Notes under the pieces: model-generated | Told to the model about the DNA's origin: nothing | The model's database searches: none | What the model saw: only the letters and a program-made list of their open reading frames with translations | NCBI RefSeq assembly: GCF_918797505.1 | Contig: NC_092799.1 | Coordinates: 29,834,597-29,898,596 of the forward strand | DNA from: Bemisia tabaci | Taxonomy: Eukaryota > Arthropoda > Insecta > Hemiptera > Aleyrodidae | Direction of reading: 5' to 3' | DNA: 64,000 nt | Made by a program: the position numbers and the translations under genes | Part shown: positions 43,272-54,609 of the stretch, one piece after another | Layout of the letters: each line of letters starts with the position of its first letter | How positions within the stretch are numbered: position 1 is the stretch's first letter

Positions 43272-46109
43272 GTAAGTGATCTCCCTTTCGACTTTTTATG
43301 CAAAGGTATAGCAGTTACAAAAACCTTAAGTGAATAATACGGCAAAATTCCAAAGGCAAAGATAGAGTATGATTTGAGTGAACAGGAAGTCGAAAAGCAA
43401 ACCAAATTTAGAGCCATTAGGTCCACAGTTAACCATTTACTGACTATATTTTAGGTCATTCAGATGAAAATTGCAGTCGTTTAGGAGTTGCATCCGGTGT
43501 TAGTGGATCACCAAGAGGCTTGACAGTGCACCATCAGTGAAACTTTGAGAATCCTTGGTAAAAGTGGTTCTAATGAAGGTCTCATAGAGGCCCAACTTGG
43601 TGATATGACCTGTCTAACTAGTGAAAGTCGAATGAGAATAAAGCAAAGCTAAAGGTGTTCTAATGAGTGCTTGTCTGTAAGTCATCGGTACGCTTGCTTT
43701 GGAATGCTGAAGCACTTCGGTACTGCCGCTGTTGTCAGAAAATGGAAAATTGTGCTCCAACAAGCCTTTTTCCTGTACCATGAGAATGGGTCAGTCGCGC
43801 TAGTCTTAGAAACAAGTTTTGATGATTTCAGATTATAGATCAGCTAAAAGTAGTGAGATCTGTCCAAACAACAAGTTACCACGGTCAATATTTATGGAGA
43901 TATCGTACTCCCTAAAACTTGACGCATGATGTCGTTCACCGCATTGGCGCATACCATGGTTTCTTCCACCATGGTTTCATCCGCATTTAAATCAAGCAAC
44001 CATTGCAAATGTGTGTATCACTTATTGATCACTTCAAGGTGGATATAACCATGGTATTTGCTACTACAGGGGGTGATGTCATACGCCCTTTCGTTCAAAG
44101 GGCAGTGTCTCCATTTATATTCAATGCAGAAACTAAGCATTTGGATGGATCTTATTATTTTTTGCTAATCTATAAGCTTAAACCATCAAAACAATTCTGC
44201 AAGCGATTCTGTGACCAGAGCAACTAACTTATTACAGCTCTTACAGAATTATGAGCACAATGGCTAAGTCACCATCTTTTGGTCCAGATGAATTAGTGAA
44301 TCAGCTACCACCTTGATTTCTAGGTCCAACTCTATTATGAGAAATTAAGGCATTTACGGCTGTTGTAAATGTTGGAATTTTAGATAGGAAGAAAATTCTC
44401 AAGGTGTTACTTTGCTCAAGAAAAGAAGGTCACAAGACATATACAGTAGATGCAACTATTTGTAAGTAACATTCAGTGAAGAGGGATACAAGAAAGTATA
44501 ACGGTGGGTTCGAATGGAGCATCCATCCATGAAAAAAATTGATCTTAGACTTGGTTATTCAAACTCGATTTCAAAGGTAGCAAACCAAGTTTTTTTAGGT
44601 GAGCAAAAAGCGTGTCTCTAAGTCAGTTGGCAGAATTTTTTGTACGAGTGTTAATAAGAATATGTGGGTTTATACGCATCAAACCAACCAAATCAGGGAA
44701 TCAAATTCAACAAAGAAATATCAGGTAAAACTTGGGAGATGTAGGGTGAAATCAGGAAACAGATCGAAGGAATTCTCAGTAGTTTATAATTTGCTCAGCA
44801 ATATCAAATAAAGAACTGCTGATTACACTTGGGTATTTTAATGATCTGACGATGAGCTGTTCAGTGAATCTTTAACCAATTTGTTTAATCCATTTCATAA
44901 TTCATTGGCCTTCAGTGGATGTAGATTTTTACTAGTTCATCACTTCACACCATAGTTAATCTTCAGTTTCTGAGATACTGTGTTGTGCTGTCAGGTTATC
45001 TTACGCACTATTCCTCTGAGGGAAAAATCAGCATTTTTAAAACTTGGGAAAGTAAGAAAAATGTGTCTTGAATCGTATCTTTGAGTCAAGTTTCTTTCTT
45101 CAGTAATCTCATTAGAACCCGAGTATCACTTAGTTTCTTTCTGCAATTTAATTTGGCTCCTTTTCAATTAATTTGAAAAAAACTATCTCATTTTAAATTC
45201 TGAGCAAATTAAAATGTCCCTACCAAAGTTTTACTTAGCTCGAAAGCAACAAAAATCCTGTGGCTCATTGTCAAGTGTTGTGGTTATTGAAGTTTTGCAA
45301 TTTTCCAACGAAGACTGTGTAAATTTGCACCAACCTATTTACAGCGAACAAACCTCTCCTGTGTCATCTTTCGCTGGATGTTGTCTTGTTTCCACTAATT
45401 CATAAAAACCAATCCTGCCGTGTGACAGCTCTGTGCATTGGCTGCTATTAGATCAATATTCTGTTCAAATTGAAACTCTTGCCATCATTCACTCATTTCT
45501 TCAGAATTAAAAATATAATGCCATGTATCATCGTGGGAACCTTTCTGTATCTTTATTTGAAGAAGTTTATCCTTTTTTGGTGGAGTGATTGTTGCATTTC
45601 ATCCATAGGTCTTACTGTGATGAAGTTTACCACTCTTCTGCTAGTACTGATATGTTTAATGCACTATCCTCATTGATTACAGTGTCAAAGGCCGCCATAG
45701 ATACTTTAACTTTTAAACACCCCCCCCCCCCCTTTAAAGGCTAGTTAGATCCTCAAATTTTTAAACTATCAAAGACGAGGAAATTATCGAAATTTGTTTT
45801 TCCGAAAGTAATGATCCATCCATTAACACTGAGAGTAGAAAGGAATTACGTTCAGAGAAGAAATATTACTCTAACTCTTCAAAATTTGGAAACAATTCCG
45901 CCACTTTCATGAAAAGGACCGTATTACATTCACATTTTATGTGAATTTCGTTAATCTTCATTTCTCTTCTCTGGAAGGAGCTTCCCCAGACATTGGCTAA
46001 AATTGAAGTATCAGATCACCAAAGTAATAATTTTTTTTCGTCTTCTCTTTTTAATAAAGAACGTAATTTTTTTTTTTTTTTCATTTTGGTGTATTATATT
46101 AAAGAATCG
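43272..46109 (+). other. Start of long Pumilio-like intron, no gene seen
   Basis: AT-rich sequence with open frames under 75 codons. A 12-C run lies near 45721-45732 and a T run near 46069-46081. No exon continuing the Pumilio frame is recognisable. Confidence 0.5.
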
Positions 46110-46300
46110 TTCCGAGCCGCGAAAAGCTATCCAAAACCACTCGCAGACTCGCTCCAGTAAAGCTCATTTCGCACTGCACTCTGCACTGCTTCGTGCCGAA
46201 TGTAAATGCACTGCGACATCGGCGGTCGCCTAACTCAGCGCAGCGCGGACGCGCTTAAAACGCCTTCAATTGGGGCGCTATGCAATTCACGACACCAAGA
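46110..46300. repeat. GC-rich dispersed repeat, family H relative
   Basis: CpG-rich block with GCACTGCGAC, GCGCAGCGCGGACGCG and GGGGCGCTATGCAATTCACG, similar in phrasing to 34880-35110. The similarity is partial and the ends are not defined. Confidence 0.35.
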
Positions 46301-46980
46301 CACGAATAGTGGTATCCTCCGCACTTGTGGTTGAAACAGCCGGTGAACGTTTCATCTCTCGTGAACGGAAATGACAATACATTATAGCTTGTTTCTATCC
46401 GACTCAAGGCGATTTCAGTTTCACATTCTTTGTATGAATCTTTTTATTAATTGTATTTCTTATCACTTGTTTGTCTGACAAACATCTGATCACTTTTTAC
46501 CGTTGTCTAACAGAATCTGACGCTGATGAATGAAATTTTGATTGTATCTATGCATATGTTTGATACAAGTTTGAATAATATTTCAAGACTTTGTCCAAAT
46601 TTCTCGGACTTTCGACCTATGACAATAAATAATAGTTTGAATTTATTTCATTTGCATACAGTCTCTCCAGTATTAATACGTCACACGTCTAATTAAATTG
46701 GTTTCTGGTTAGGGATTTACGTCTAAAAAACCAAATTTTATAAGCGAGGCAAAAAACTGTTTGTTTTTAATGCCGGATGACTATAAAGAACGGGTTAGAA
46801 TTTGCTTGAAAGTTCTGAAATTACGCGAATTTCACTCTTTACTTTTTACTTTTTGCTCAAAAAGTTGCCTATTTATCAGCAATTAATAAAACGTAACGTT
46901 AACCTCCGAGCCTAAATTTTGCCTCGCCTGATTACACTGCTTAGCTTGGTAGTGCATTGTCTCGAAAATCTATCTCAGCG
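46301..46980 (+). other. Intron sequence, no gene seen
   Basis: AT-rich with no coding or repeat structure that I can define. Confidence 0.35.
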
Positions 46981-47345
46981 GGCTGATTATTGATATCGAT
47001 AGACAAAGCTGTAGACAAAGTAGACAAAGGGGAAATGGAGCGATCCCATTTATTACGGGCGGGTGTTATTGACACGATTACACTGTTTAGCTTTTTAGTG
47101 GAGGGTCTCTGAAATCTATTTTTTCTGCGGGTTGATTATTGAAATTGATAGACGAAGGGAAAATGATGCAATCCCATTTTTTCTTGATACGGGTGGTTGT
47201 TGATGGAACAACTGTATAGTAGGATCCCTAGTGGGTTGCCGAATGCCGATAGTGAGTGTATTACCGACCCCCTTTGTCTTTTGCAACCATTCGCCTCCAC
47301 TTATACGAACGCTACATTTCTTTCTGTTTTCTTTGTCTGTAACTT
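46981..47345. mobile_element. Family E element, rearranged copy
   Basis: Two left-arm-like segments (GCTGATTATTGATATCGATA near 46983 and GTTGATTATTGAAATTGATA near 47130) each precede GCGATCCCATT or ATGCAATCCCATT. A right-arm-like segment (TTGTCTTTTGCAACCATTCG, then TTTGTCTATAAATTTCG) ends near 47360. It appears to be a duplicated or nested family E element. Confidence 0.5.
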
Positions 47346-47402
47346 TGTCTATAAATTTCGAAAAATGAGCCTACCGGTCCATCATGAGAAAAAGTTGTGA
47401 AT

Positions 47403-47426
47403 TTGGGGGGGGGGGGGGGGGGGGGT
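47403..47426. repeat. Long G homopolymer
   Basis: About 22 uninterrupted G bases. The length is unreliable in any assembly. It has no assigned function, although G-tracts of this length can form quadruplexes. Confidence 0.8.
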
Positions 47427-47569
47427 AAGAACCTGTCGAAATCAGGGGTGCAGAAAGTACTTAGCATTCCCATTTTAAAAACAGCCTGTCTCTCAGAAAA
47501 GTCCAAATTTTGACTTTTTACAACTGTGTAGTTATAAATTGCTGCGAATTTGCGAAAAACACGTGATTC

Positions 47570-47818
47570 GAGTGCTTCAATTTCCCGGAACTATTTCCAA
47601 ATTTCGGAAATTTTGAAATTTTCCTGAATTTTTCCCGGACCTTTGAAAGTCTCGAAAGGTTCCGACTCCGAGTCTTTCGCAATTTTCGAAACTTCCTCGG
47701 AACTTCAGAAACAATTCAAAAAGAATCCCGGAACTTTTGACGATCATGGAATGGGAGAAATGGAAACAAAAAAGTTCCGAATTCCGGAATTTTTGACGGT
47801 CATGAAAGGGGAGCACTG
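47570..47818. mobile_element. hAT-like MITE with perfect 8-bp TSD
   Basis: Left end GAGTGCTTCAATTTCC, right end GGAAATTGAAGC-like inverse (CATGAAAGGGGAGCACTG). It is flanked on both sides by CGTGATTC (47562-47569 and 47819-47826), an exact 8-bp target-site duplication as made by hAT transposases. The interior is rich in TTCCGGAA phrases and non-coding. A related copy is at 61123-61338. Confidence 0.8.
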
Positions 47819-47902
47819 CGTGATTCTTCCCGCGGTTTATCGAGAAACACGTGATTTTTAGCGCAATTTTGCGGCATTAAAATGCGATTTCGCCGGCTTT
47901 CC

Positions 47903-48215
47903 TTAGAGTCCCTTTATACTGAGAGTAAAGACAATGTGAATCCATTTCTGATTGGTTCCCGTATTTTAGACCTTCACAGTGTCACAAACGGGAATAAATA
48001 TTACATTTTCGCCGATTGCAAAGATAATAATCTGGAATGGACCCGGGAATTAAGGGTTCGGCTAGGAGCAAACAGAATGAGAGAAGGAACGGAGAAAAGA
48101 ATCTGAGAATGGGCCGATCGAAGATTACAAAAAACGTTCAATTTGTGTAATCTTTATTCCCGTTTGTGACTCTATGAGGGGGTGTTGTCATGACTCTCAG
48201 TATAAAGGGACTCTA
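47903..48215. mobile_element. TIR element, family C (copy 1)
   Basis: The left end TTAGAGTCCCTTTATACTGA, then GAGT, is inverted exactly at the right end as ACTC, TCAGTATAAAGGGACTCTAA. The interior contains CACAAACGGGAATAAA and its inverse. 313 bp, non-coding. A second copy in the opposite orientation is at 51157-51474. Confidence 0.8.
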
Positions 48216-48689
48216 ATCGCGACCCGCCCGGTCGAGGAGTTTTTGCACCCCTGTCGAAATGACGGGAGCCCAATGTGGCAGCTATCGCGGCAGTCGGTGG
48301 TGGTATGCTGCGGATGAGCCGGTGTCCTCTGCTCTTCTGCTCCTCTCTTTCCTCTGCTCCTCTGCCTCCCCTGTTCGGCGCGTCGTGCGTCGTCCGCGAC
48401 GCTCTATCCTCTCGTCCGCGGATTCCTGCCCGCGGTCGGCGCGGAGCCTGGACCCGGACGCCCGCTCCCGCTCTGGATGGAGTCGGTGTTTCGCTTTCGA
48501 GTCTCCGTTATTTATAGAAGTCGTGCCTCATGCGGGATCCCCCCGCCCTCCACCCCTCGCCACCGCCGGATGGATCCTCGGATGTCTTTTCCGTCACTCG
48601 TGCGGAGACGGGGCAAATTGGAAGGAACACAGGGAATTTGCACTGCTTCACGACCAACCGGCTTTTTTTGCTCTTTTTGGAACGGGATA
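48216..48689. other. CpG-rich islet, no gene assigned
   Basis: 48260-48560 is GC- and CpG-rich, with a 163-codon plus-strand frame that continues into a transposon, plus frames on the other strand. No domain is recognisable. Such islets recur beside MITEs in this window. Confidence 0.4.
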
Positions 48690-48941
48690 CTGTCATGCTA
48701 AGGAAGAACGCCGTATGAGCCTTCAGACGTTGCCAAGTTTCCCTCGATGAAAACCTAATTTACTGAGAAAATTGAGAATATTTTTCCCAAAAATTGTAGT
48801 CAATTTCGTACGCAATTTAATCTAAAATGTCTGAAAATTTGAAGGAAAAATGTACATGAATGTTGTCAAAAATACGTATTTTATCAAGAGAAATTTGGCA
48901 ACCCTCGGATGTTCATACAGCGTTCTTCCTTAGCACGGCAG
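48690..48941. mobile_element. Palindromic MITE, family B (copy 4)
   Basis: Left end CTGTCATGCTAAGGAAGAAC, right end GTTCTTCCTTAGCACGGCAG, with pairing inner arms (GAGCCTTCAGACGTTGCC against GGCAACCCTCGGATGTTC). The flanks GATA and AATA are near-identical 4-mers. Non-coding, 252 bp. Confidence 0.8.
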
Positions 48942-49150
48942 AATACGTGCCGTTCGTTTTCATGGGCTGCTGGAGCCAGGTGCTTTAATACAGGGTGTTC
49001 TCTTAGAGAGAACTGAGAGGAAGAGGCGGTGGCAGTTGTTATTGTTTGTAGGTTGATCGGCCTGACTCCGCTTTGCAGATAAACACTGAACAGCCACCAA
49101 TAAGACCGCGGTATCACACATTAGATGATCATTTCCCTTAGGGGTGCAGC

Positions 49151-49680
49151 GGGCTGATTGTTGAAATTGGTAGACAAAGCGATAGACAAAGAAGACAAAA
49201 GGGATACGGAGGGATCCTATTGGTGAAAGCGGGTGGTTGCAACAGACAAAGGAGGTAGAGGTAATGGAATAACTCTGCCGTGCTAAGGACAAACGCCGTA
49301 TGAACCTTCAGGCGTTGCCAAATTTCCTTCAATAAAACACGAATTTCCTGGTGCACTTATGAATACTTTTCTTCCAATTTTTCAGATAATTTTGCCCGGA
49401 ATGTCTCCTATAGCTCCTGAAAATGTCGAGGAAAAAATATTCATAACTTTCTTAAAAAATAACTATATTCTGAGAGGAAATTTGGCAACTCTCGAATGTT
49501 CATACGGAGTTCTTCCTTAGCACGGCAGAACTAACGACAACCCACGGGAGACCGGATAATTAGTCCACCATTCTCTCCCTTAGTCTACAGGAACCCCCCA
49601 TTTCAACCAATAGGATCGCGCCGTACTCCCTATGTCTTCTTTGCCTATCGGTTTGTCTATCGATTTCATCAATCAGCCTA
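49151..49680. mobile_element. Family E element interrupted by a family B MITE
   Basis: The left arm (GGGCTGATTGTTGAAATTGG, then GGATCCTATTGG) runs to 49274. The right arm (CAACCAATAGGATCGC, then TTTCATCAATCAGCC) begins at 49529. Removing the insert and one AACT gives the same internal order as the uninterrupted copy at 8561-8815. It is non-coding. Confidence 0.75.
49275..49528. mobile_element. Palindromic MITE, family B (copy 5, nested)
   Basis: Complete 254-bp copy from CTGCCGTGCTAAGG to CCTTAGCACGGCAG. It is flanked by AACT on each side (49271-49274 and 49529-49532), a perfect 4-bp target-site duplication. Inserted inside a family E element. Confidence 0.88.
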
Positions 49681-51156
49681 CAGAAAGTTCTTAGCCATCA
49701 CATTTTTGGAGTCAGCCTTCGCATTTTTAAGGTTGTCTTAACATTGCTGTCCACATGGAGACCTTCGCGCTTCACTGTTTTTTCCCCGCTCAAAGAAGCG
49801 CTTTTCACTATTTTCTTCGCGTTAACAGCGCGTTACACAGTTTCCTTCGCAAAAAGCTGCGACATCATCTGTGTACCCCGCACTCCAGTGCTTGATCTCT
49901 ATAATACTACGTCGTACAGGACCAACAAGGCACTGACTTCTTTCTAAAATGATTGGGATTTTCCCCCATCTGGATTTGCCCGCTAGGAAAGTTTTAAACT
50001 TGACGTGCGGTGCCCGCCAACGAGGAAACACGGTCTAGAATCTGAACTTCTGAAATCGGTAATCCTAAAGGGTTGGGGGCGTCGGGGGTGGGAGGGGGGA
50101 TGGGGAGGGGGCCAGGAGAATGCGAGAGGCACGAGAAACACTCTCCATTGTTGACTCGCTGATGACTCGTTCACCTTGAGTCTTTACTCCGACATCGGCG
50201 ACTTCGCCCCTGGGTTGCCGAAGTTCGTGCGGTTCACATTCTTTCTTCCGGGAAAATGTGATGATTTTCTCGTATAATGGCAACGGCGCTTTGAGCCTCG
50301 GCTGCCGCCCCGTCGTCGGATCTGACACATTTTAATCGCGGATTTTCCACGAGCTCGAAAATTTTGCGGATTTCGCATCATTAGCGAATTTTCACGATCG
50401 GCCACTGATGTGTATGGGTTCGCGAGTTATGCCGATTTGGCGCGCGAAAGTCGGCGCTGGTTTCGGGTCAATGTTTGCTCGTGAATGTGGTCCGAAATCG
50501 TGTTGCAAGCGAATGTGGCAACTCGGTGCTGATCCGCCGTTGTCACAATGCAGGGAAAATGAAGGGCACGGAAAATCTGACTCAGCTCTTTCAACCAGAT
50601 TTTTCAATAAATATGACCATGTACTTTAAAAGTGAAATCGCCAGCAGATCCGATCTAAGAAAATAGTAATGAAATCGATTAGTTTGCCACCATGTTTGGC
50701 CGAGGCCGTGTCAGGTTCCATGGTGGCGACCTGGGAAAGTCAGGGAATTCATAGGAAAAGTTAGGAAATCTTGTGAGGAACATGTCGGTTCAGCAGCATC
50801 GACCAGCGCTATGCGAGAGAGTGAGGAGAACTTCGATTCTTTCTAACTGTTGCAATAAAATTTCGTCCTAAATTTAGCGAGAACCCAAGGAATCGACGAA
50901 AATAAACATTTTTGGCGTGCCCCAACATCACTTGAAGTGCTTAAGGGAACCATGGATATGGTCGTCCATGCAAATTTTGAAGGAAATTGAACCAATAGAT
51001 TTTGAGATGTGGCTGTACGCAGATTTGGGGGACGCCGGACGGACGGACACACATGTTTTCAAGTATGGTTATCTTGACTCCAGGGACCTGAAAACGCCGA
51101 GAAATTATGACATTTCAACTTTTTATTTAATTTTTTTTCTCGGACGATGACAATGC
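49681..51156 (+). other. Intron sequence with GC-rich patches, no gene seen
   Basis: G-rich low-complexity patch (GGGGGCGTCGGGGGTGGGAG style) at 50075-50115 and CpG-rich sequence to about 50330. Near 50735-50775 there are AAGTCAGGGAATT-type repeats, also seen at 59480, 59840 and 63880. Open frames are short and have no domains. Confidence 0.4.
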
Positions 51157-51474
51157 TAGAGTCCCTTCATATGCTGAGAGTCAAGACAACACCCTCTCAT
51201 GGAGTCACAAACGGGAATAAAGATTACAGAAATTGAACGTTTTTTGTAATCTTTGATCGGCCTATTCTCAAATTCCTTTCTCCGTTCCTTTTCTCGTTCC
51301 GTTTGTTCCTTGCCGAACCCATTATATCCTGGTCCATTCCAGATTATAATCTTTGCAATCGGTGAAAATGTAATCTTTATTCCCGTTTGTGACGCTGTGA
51401 AGGCCTAAAATACGGGAAACAATCAAAAATGGATTCACATTGTCTTGACTCTCAGTATAAAGGAAGGGACTCTA
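51157..51474. mobile_element. TIR element, family C (copy 2, reverse orientation)
   Basis: Starts TAGAGTCCCTTCATATGCTG and ends CTCAGTATAAAGGAAGGGAC, then TCTA. The internal order is the reverse complement of the copy at 47903-48215. Non-coding. Confidence 0.78.
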
Positions 51475-51849
51475 GACAATACTTCCTCTATCCGCAAGGG
51501 CGGGAGCGATAAAGTAAAAATCCAGGTGGTGGTTCTGTTCTAAGATCAGGGAATCTGGGAATTTTGAAGCAAGGCACACACAAACAGATTCAGGGAATTG
51601 AGAAATGAAGAGTTATGAAGACCATGCACCTGACCATATCGTCGGCGATAAAGGGAATTTCCCGTTCGAGCTGGTGGCGCGGCGTTCGGCGATCCGAGGA
51701 AAGTCAAAGCTCCCGAGTCGCCGTGCTGCTGCCACCAAGACCCGCGACTCCCGCGAGGGCGAGGCGGTGGGAGGGTGAGAGGCAGGGAGGGTGGGGAGGG
51801 GAGGCATGAGGTAGCGGCCAGACGAGCGATTCCGTCGTAGCCAGCCGCA
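51475..51849. other. GC-rich spacer, no gene assigned
   Basis: 51640-51800 is GC-rich with CG-containing phrases and GGGAGGG runs. Open on both strands for compositional reasons. Confidence 0.35.
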
Positions 51850-52102
51850 CTCTTGTACCGAGGAAAAATGCCGTATGAGCTTTCAGACGTTGCCAAATTT
51901 ACTCAAAGAAATCTTGAACTCTCGAGAAAATTGGCGGAAATTTTTAGCGCAATTTTGCGGAAAATTTTGCTCGTAATTTGGATTAAAGTTTCTGAAAATT
52001 TCTAGGGAAAATATTCACGACCTTTCTTTTAAGTAAATATTTTCTGAGCGAAGATTTGACAATATTTGGATGTTCATACGGCGTTCTTACTTTTCGCGGC
52101 AG
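51850..52102. mobile_element. Palindromic MITE, family B (copy 6, diverged)
   Basis: Left end CTCTTGTACCGAGGAAAAAT, then GCCGTATGAGC. Right end GTTCATACGGCGTTCTTAC, then TTTTCGCGGCAG. Several changes in the left terminus suggest an older copy. No clear target-site duplication. Confidence 0.7.
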
Positions 52103-52337
52103 TGTAGCCGTAACGTAGGCATCCACCTTGCCGGTCGCTGGTGCCTGCGGTTACGGCTAGAGACTGAAAGTGAAATTTCACAAAAATCGTTGTCATCCCA
52201 CTCTATCAACACAGCGATTCTGTTTTTTTTTTAAAGTTTAGAACTTTTTTTAAAGTACTTTCCCTTTAATTTTGGGAAATTGAAGTCCTTAAAATTTTTA
52301 TGCGCCGTCAGTGTGTTTTCGACCCGGAAAACCCGCG

Positions 52338-52568
52338 CACTGGAAAAAAAAAAACACATTGGATCTAGAGTCCAGACTCTTGAAAACATTGACAAGAAAA
52401 AATACTCTTGATTCAATCAGATTTTTGCTTGAATCAAAAGGAAATCCGCTCAAATTAAGAGACTTGGTTCTTGATTTAAGCACAAATCTGATTGAATTAA
52501 GAGTACATTTTCTTGTCGATGTATTTAAGAGTCTGAACTCTAGATCCAATGTGTTTTTTTTTCCGGTG
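52338..52568. mobile_element. Palindromic MITE, family A (copy 5)
   Basis: Full-length copy from CACTGGAAAAAAAAAAACAC to TTTTTTTTCCGGTG, with both GGATCTAGAGTCCAGACTC cores (the right one reads GAGTCTGAACTC). It is flanked by CG on both sides. Open frames on both strands across it are by-products of the palindrome. Confidence 0.85.
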
Positions 52569-52572
52569 CGGG

Positions 52573-52653
52573 CTCAGAGGTCGAAATTTCCGGGTGCTGG
52601 AGCCGTAGCTTCGATTTTTCCGGGTGGTACGCCTGGAACTTTCGACCTCTGAG
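52573..52653. repeat. Short inverted repeat beside family A copy
   Basis: CTCAGAGGTCGAAATTTCC at 52573 and GGAACTTTCGACCTCTGAG ending at 52653 are inverted with few mismatches. It may be part of an older element into which the family A copy inserted. Confidence 0.4.
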
Positions 52654-53207
52654 TCCGGAACGCGGACGATCTGTCTGAATAGCCGTGAAGCGCGGCTTCC
52701 ACGGCCGGAGTTTTTTTTTTTCAGTGTAGTTTCAGGTGTTAACTTAGGTGCCTAGAAATACCAGAGTTTTCACTGTAGTTGGTGGAATCTCGTACGAATA
52801 AATTTCGCGTTTCAATGGATGATCATGGCGCGATTAGGTTCGTCTGTGTGAGGGGGCCTTTAGTTTAGTGCGCGGGGCGCGGGGGCCCTGGCTCGGCTCG
52901 AACCGCCAACGACCGCGCGCGCAAAGTTCATGGCTTCCCGACCAAGCTCGTTTCCTCCGTATCGTGAGCCGACGTCTGACGTCACAGCCCGACGACGTCT
53001 TAGCGGTCGGTGTAGGAAGCGCACTCTCGGAATGTTCAATTCCGCCACCTTCAGACTTTTGGTTTAAATCAAGAGCAACGTCGGGAATCGGTTCATGTTT
53101 TTTCTCTCTGGGCGTTACTTTGAATACTTATTACAGGTCCCCACTGGCCGCTACGTGGCCCGGACTTCAGCAGGCGCTTCGTGCTCTCAGGAAGCTTCAG
53201 GGTCTCT
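52654..53207. other. GC-rich spacer, no gene assigned
   Basis: 52860-53000 is CpG-rich, with a 114-codon plus frame that runs into family E sequence. No domain recognised. Confidence 0.35.
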
Positions 53208-53338
53208 TGTAGGTTGCCGCCGATTGGTCCATCACCTACCCCATCGCCCGCTTCTATCAATAGGATCGCTCGAGTTTCTCTTCGTTGTCTATTTCCATCG
53301 CTTTGTCTATCAATTTTAATATTCAGACTGCAGCTATA
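53208..53338. mobile_element. Family E fragment (right arm only)
   Basis: GCCCGCTTCTATCAATAGGA, then TTTGTCTATCAATTTTAATA and TTCAGACTGC match the family E right arm. No left arm was found next to it. It ends beside a 12-C run. Confidence 0.6.
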
Positions 53339-54609
53339 ACCCCCCCCCCCCTCCAAAAAAAAATGAAAATGTCGAGATTCGGAGAGCCCAAAGTAGTAAA
53401 ATCAGTGAAGTGAGAAGCTTGAGTTTCTGAAATGGTTGATATATTTTCTGAACTATCTTTTCCTTGGATAAACTTTAATGCGGATCGAAAATAAGTCGAA
53501 TACAACCCGCGATGGGTATTTTTATCTTTCCATTTAATTTCAGTTTAAGTAAGATTGGAACTAATCATTTTTTTCACTGAAAGGACTTCTCGTTGAGAAT
53601 TTCTTATAATCGGAACTTTTACCTCTAAAAACCTCCACGTGGTAAAGATTTTTGAAATCCACGAGGACCTAACTCACATCCTTGCAACCGCTGATCTCAA
53701 AACACTCTTCCGTTTTAGGGTATAATATAAACTTTCATACTCTGTAGATTTATCAGATGGAACCAAAGGTTTGAACCGGAATATCAAAAGAAAGGGAACA
53801 TTTTTACGATATGTTTTCCGCGAAGCTGAATTAATCTGCACCTGACCAAGAGCAGACATCATTTTGATGAAAAATCTGGATGTCTTACTTTTCCGCCCCA
53901 GTCTGCGCTTTATAAAGACGAATAAAATGATGAATTATTTTGAATTTTCATCATCAGCGCATTTGAATGTCAACTTGTAGGGTAAGCTGATCGCTCTGAA
54001 TCTAGATCGTAGCTCGTAGCATGAGATTTTGAATACAAAATCGATTTGATCACACTTCGGAATAATCAATCAAATTTTTAGATAGTCCGTCACCTGTCAA
54101 GCTGTAGAAAATTCGAGATCTCTCTTCCGTCCGCTTCCATTTTGTATGGAGGAAAGAAGTTGGAATATGTAATTCAGAGGCAATTTATCCTCCGCATCAC
54201 TAGCTTATCACACGGAAGAAACTTCTCTGTTACCATTACAAAGATCCTTGTAGTATCACTTATCCAAGACTTCCTTGGTAGCCATTCTTGACTATCTTGT
54301 TAAGAGAGCCAGAGTCTTATAAGAAATTTTGACGTCAATAAACACACGATCTTCCCAACTTTTATCAATGAGTGATTTCTGTCGTGTTAAATTACTCACC
54401 ATATTTTTTATGTCAGTAGGAAACAAATGTTTGAATTAGATAGAAATCACACATTAGGAAGCCTGATAACAGTTTGCGAGATTGCGTCCATTTAGGTAAA
54501 GTCGTTTTTCACTTCTCTCTGGACTAACCTGGTTGCCGAAGACGAAGAAAAAGTGTCCGCAGACTTGGAAATTTGAATGCGCGTGGTACAAATTTGTCGT
54601 TTTCCGAAC
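53339..54609 (+). other. Intron sequence, no gene seen
   Basis: AT-rich unique-looking DNA. Open frames are under 70 codons. No splice-bounded exon in the Pumilio frame was recognised. Confidence 0.4.

Noticed and set aside
43958..44227. Possible transposase relic (74-codon frame MQMCVSLIDHFKV...)
   Set aside because: No catalytic motif, no flanking inverted repeats and no extended homology recognisable by eye.
48259..48750. 163-codon plus-strand frame in a GC-rich islet
   Set aside because: It ends inside a family B MITE and shows no domain. Competing frames are open on both strands.
3292..52102. Repeated palindromes considered as a CRISPR-like array
   Set aside because: Copies are dispersed, 250 bp long and flanked by target-site duplications. 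There is no regular repeat-spacer pattern, and the host is a eukaryote.
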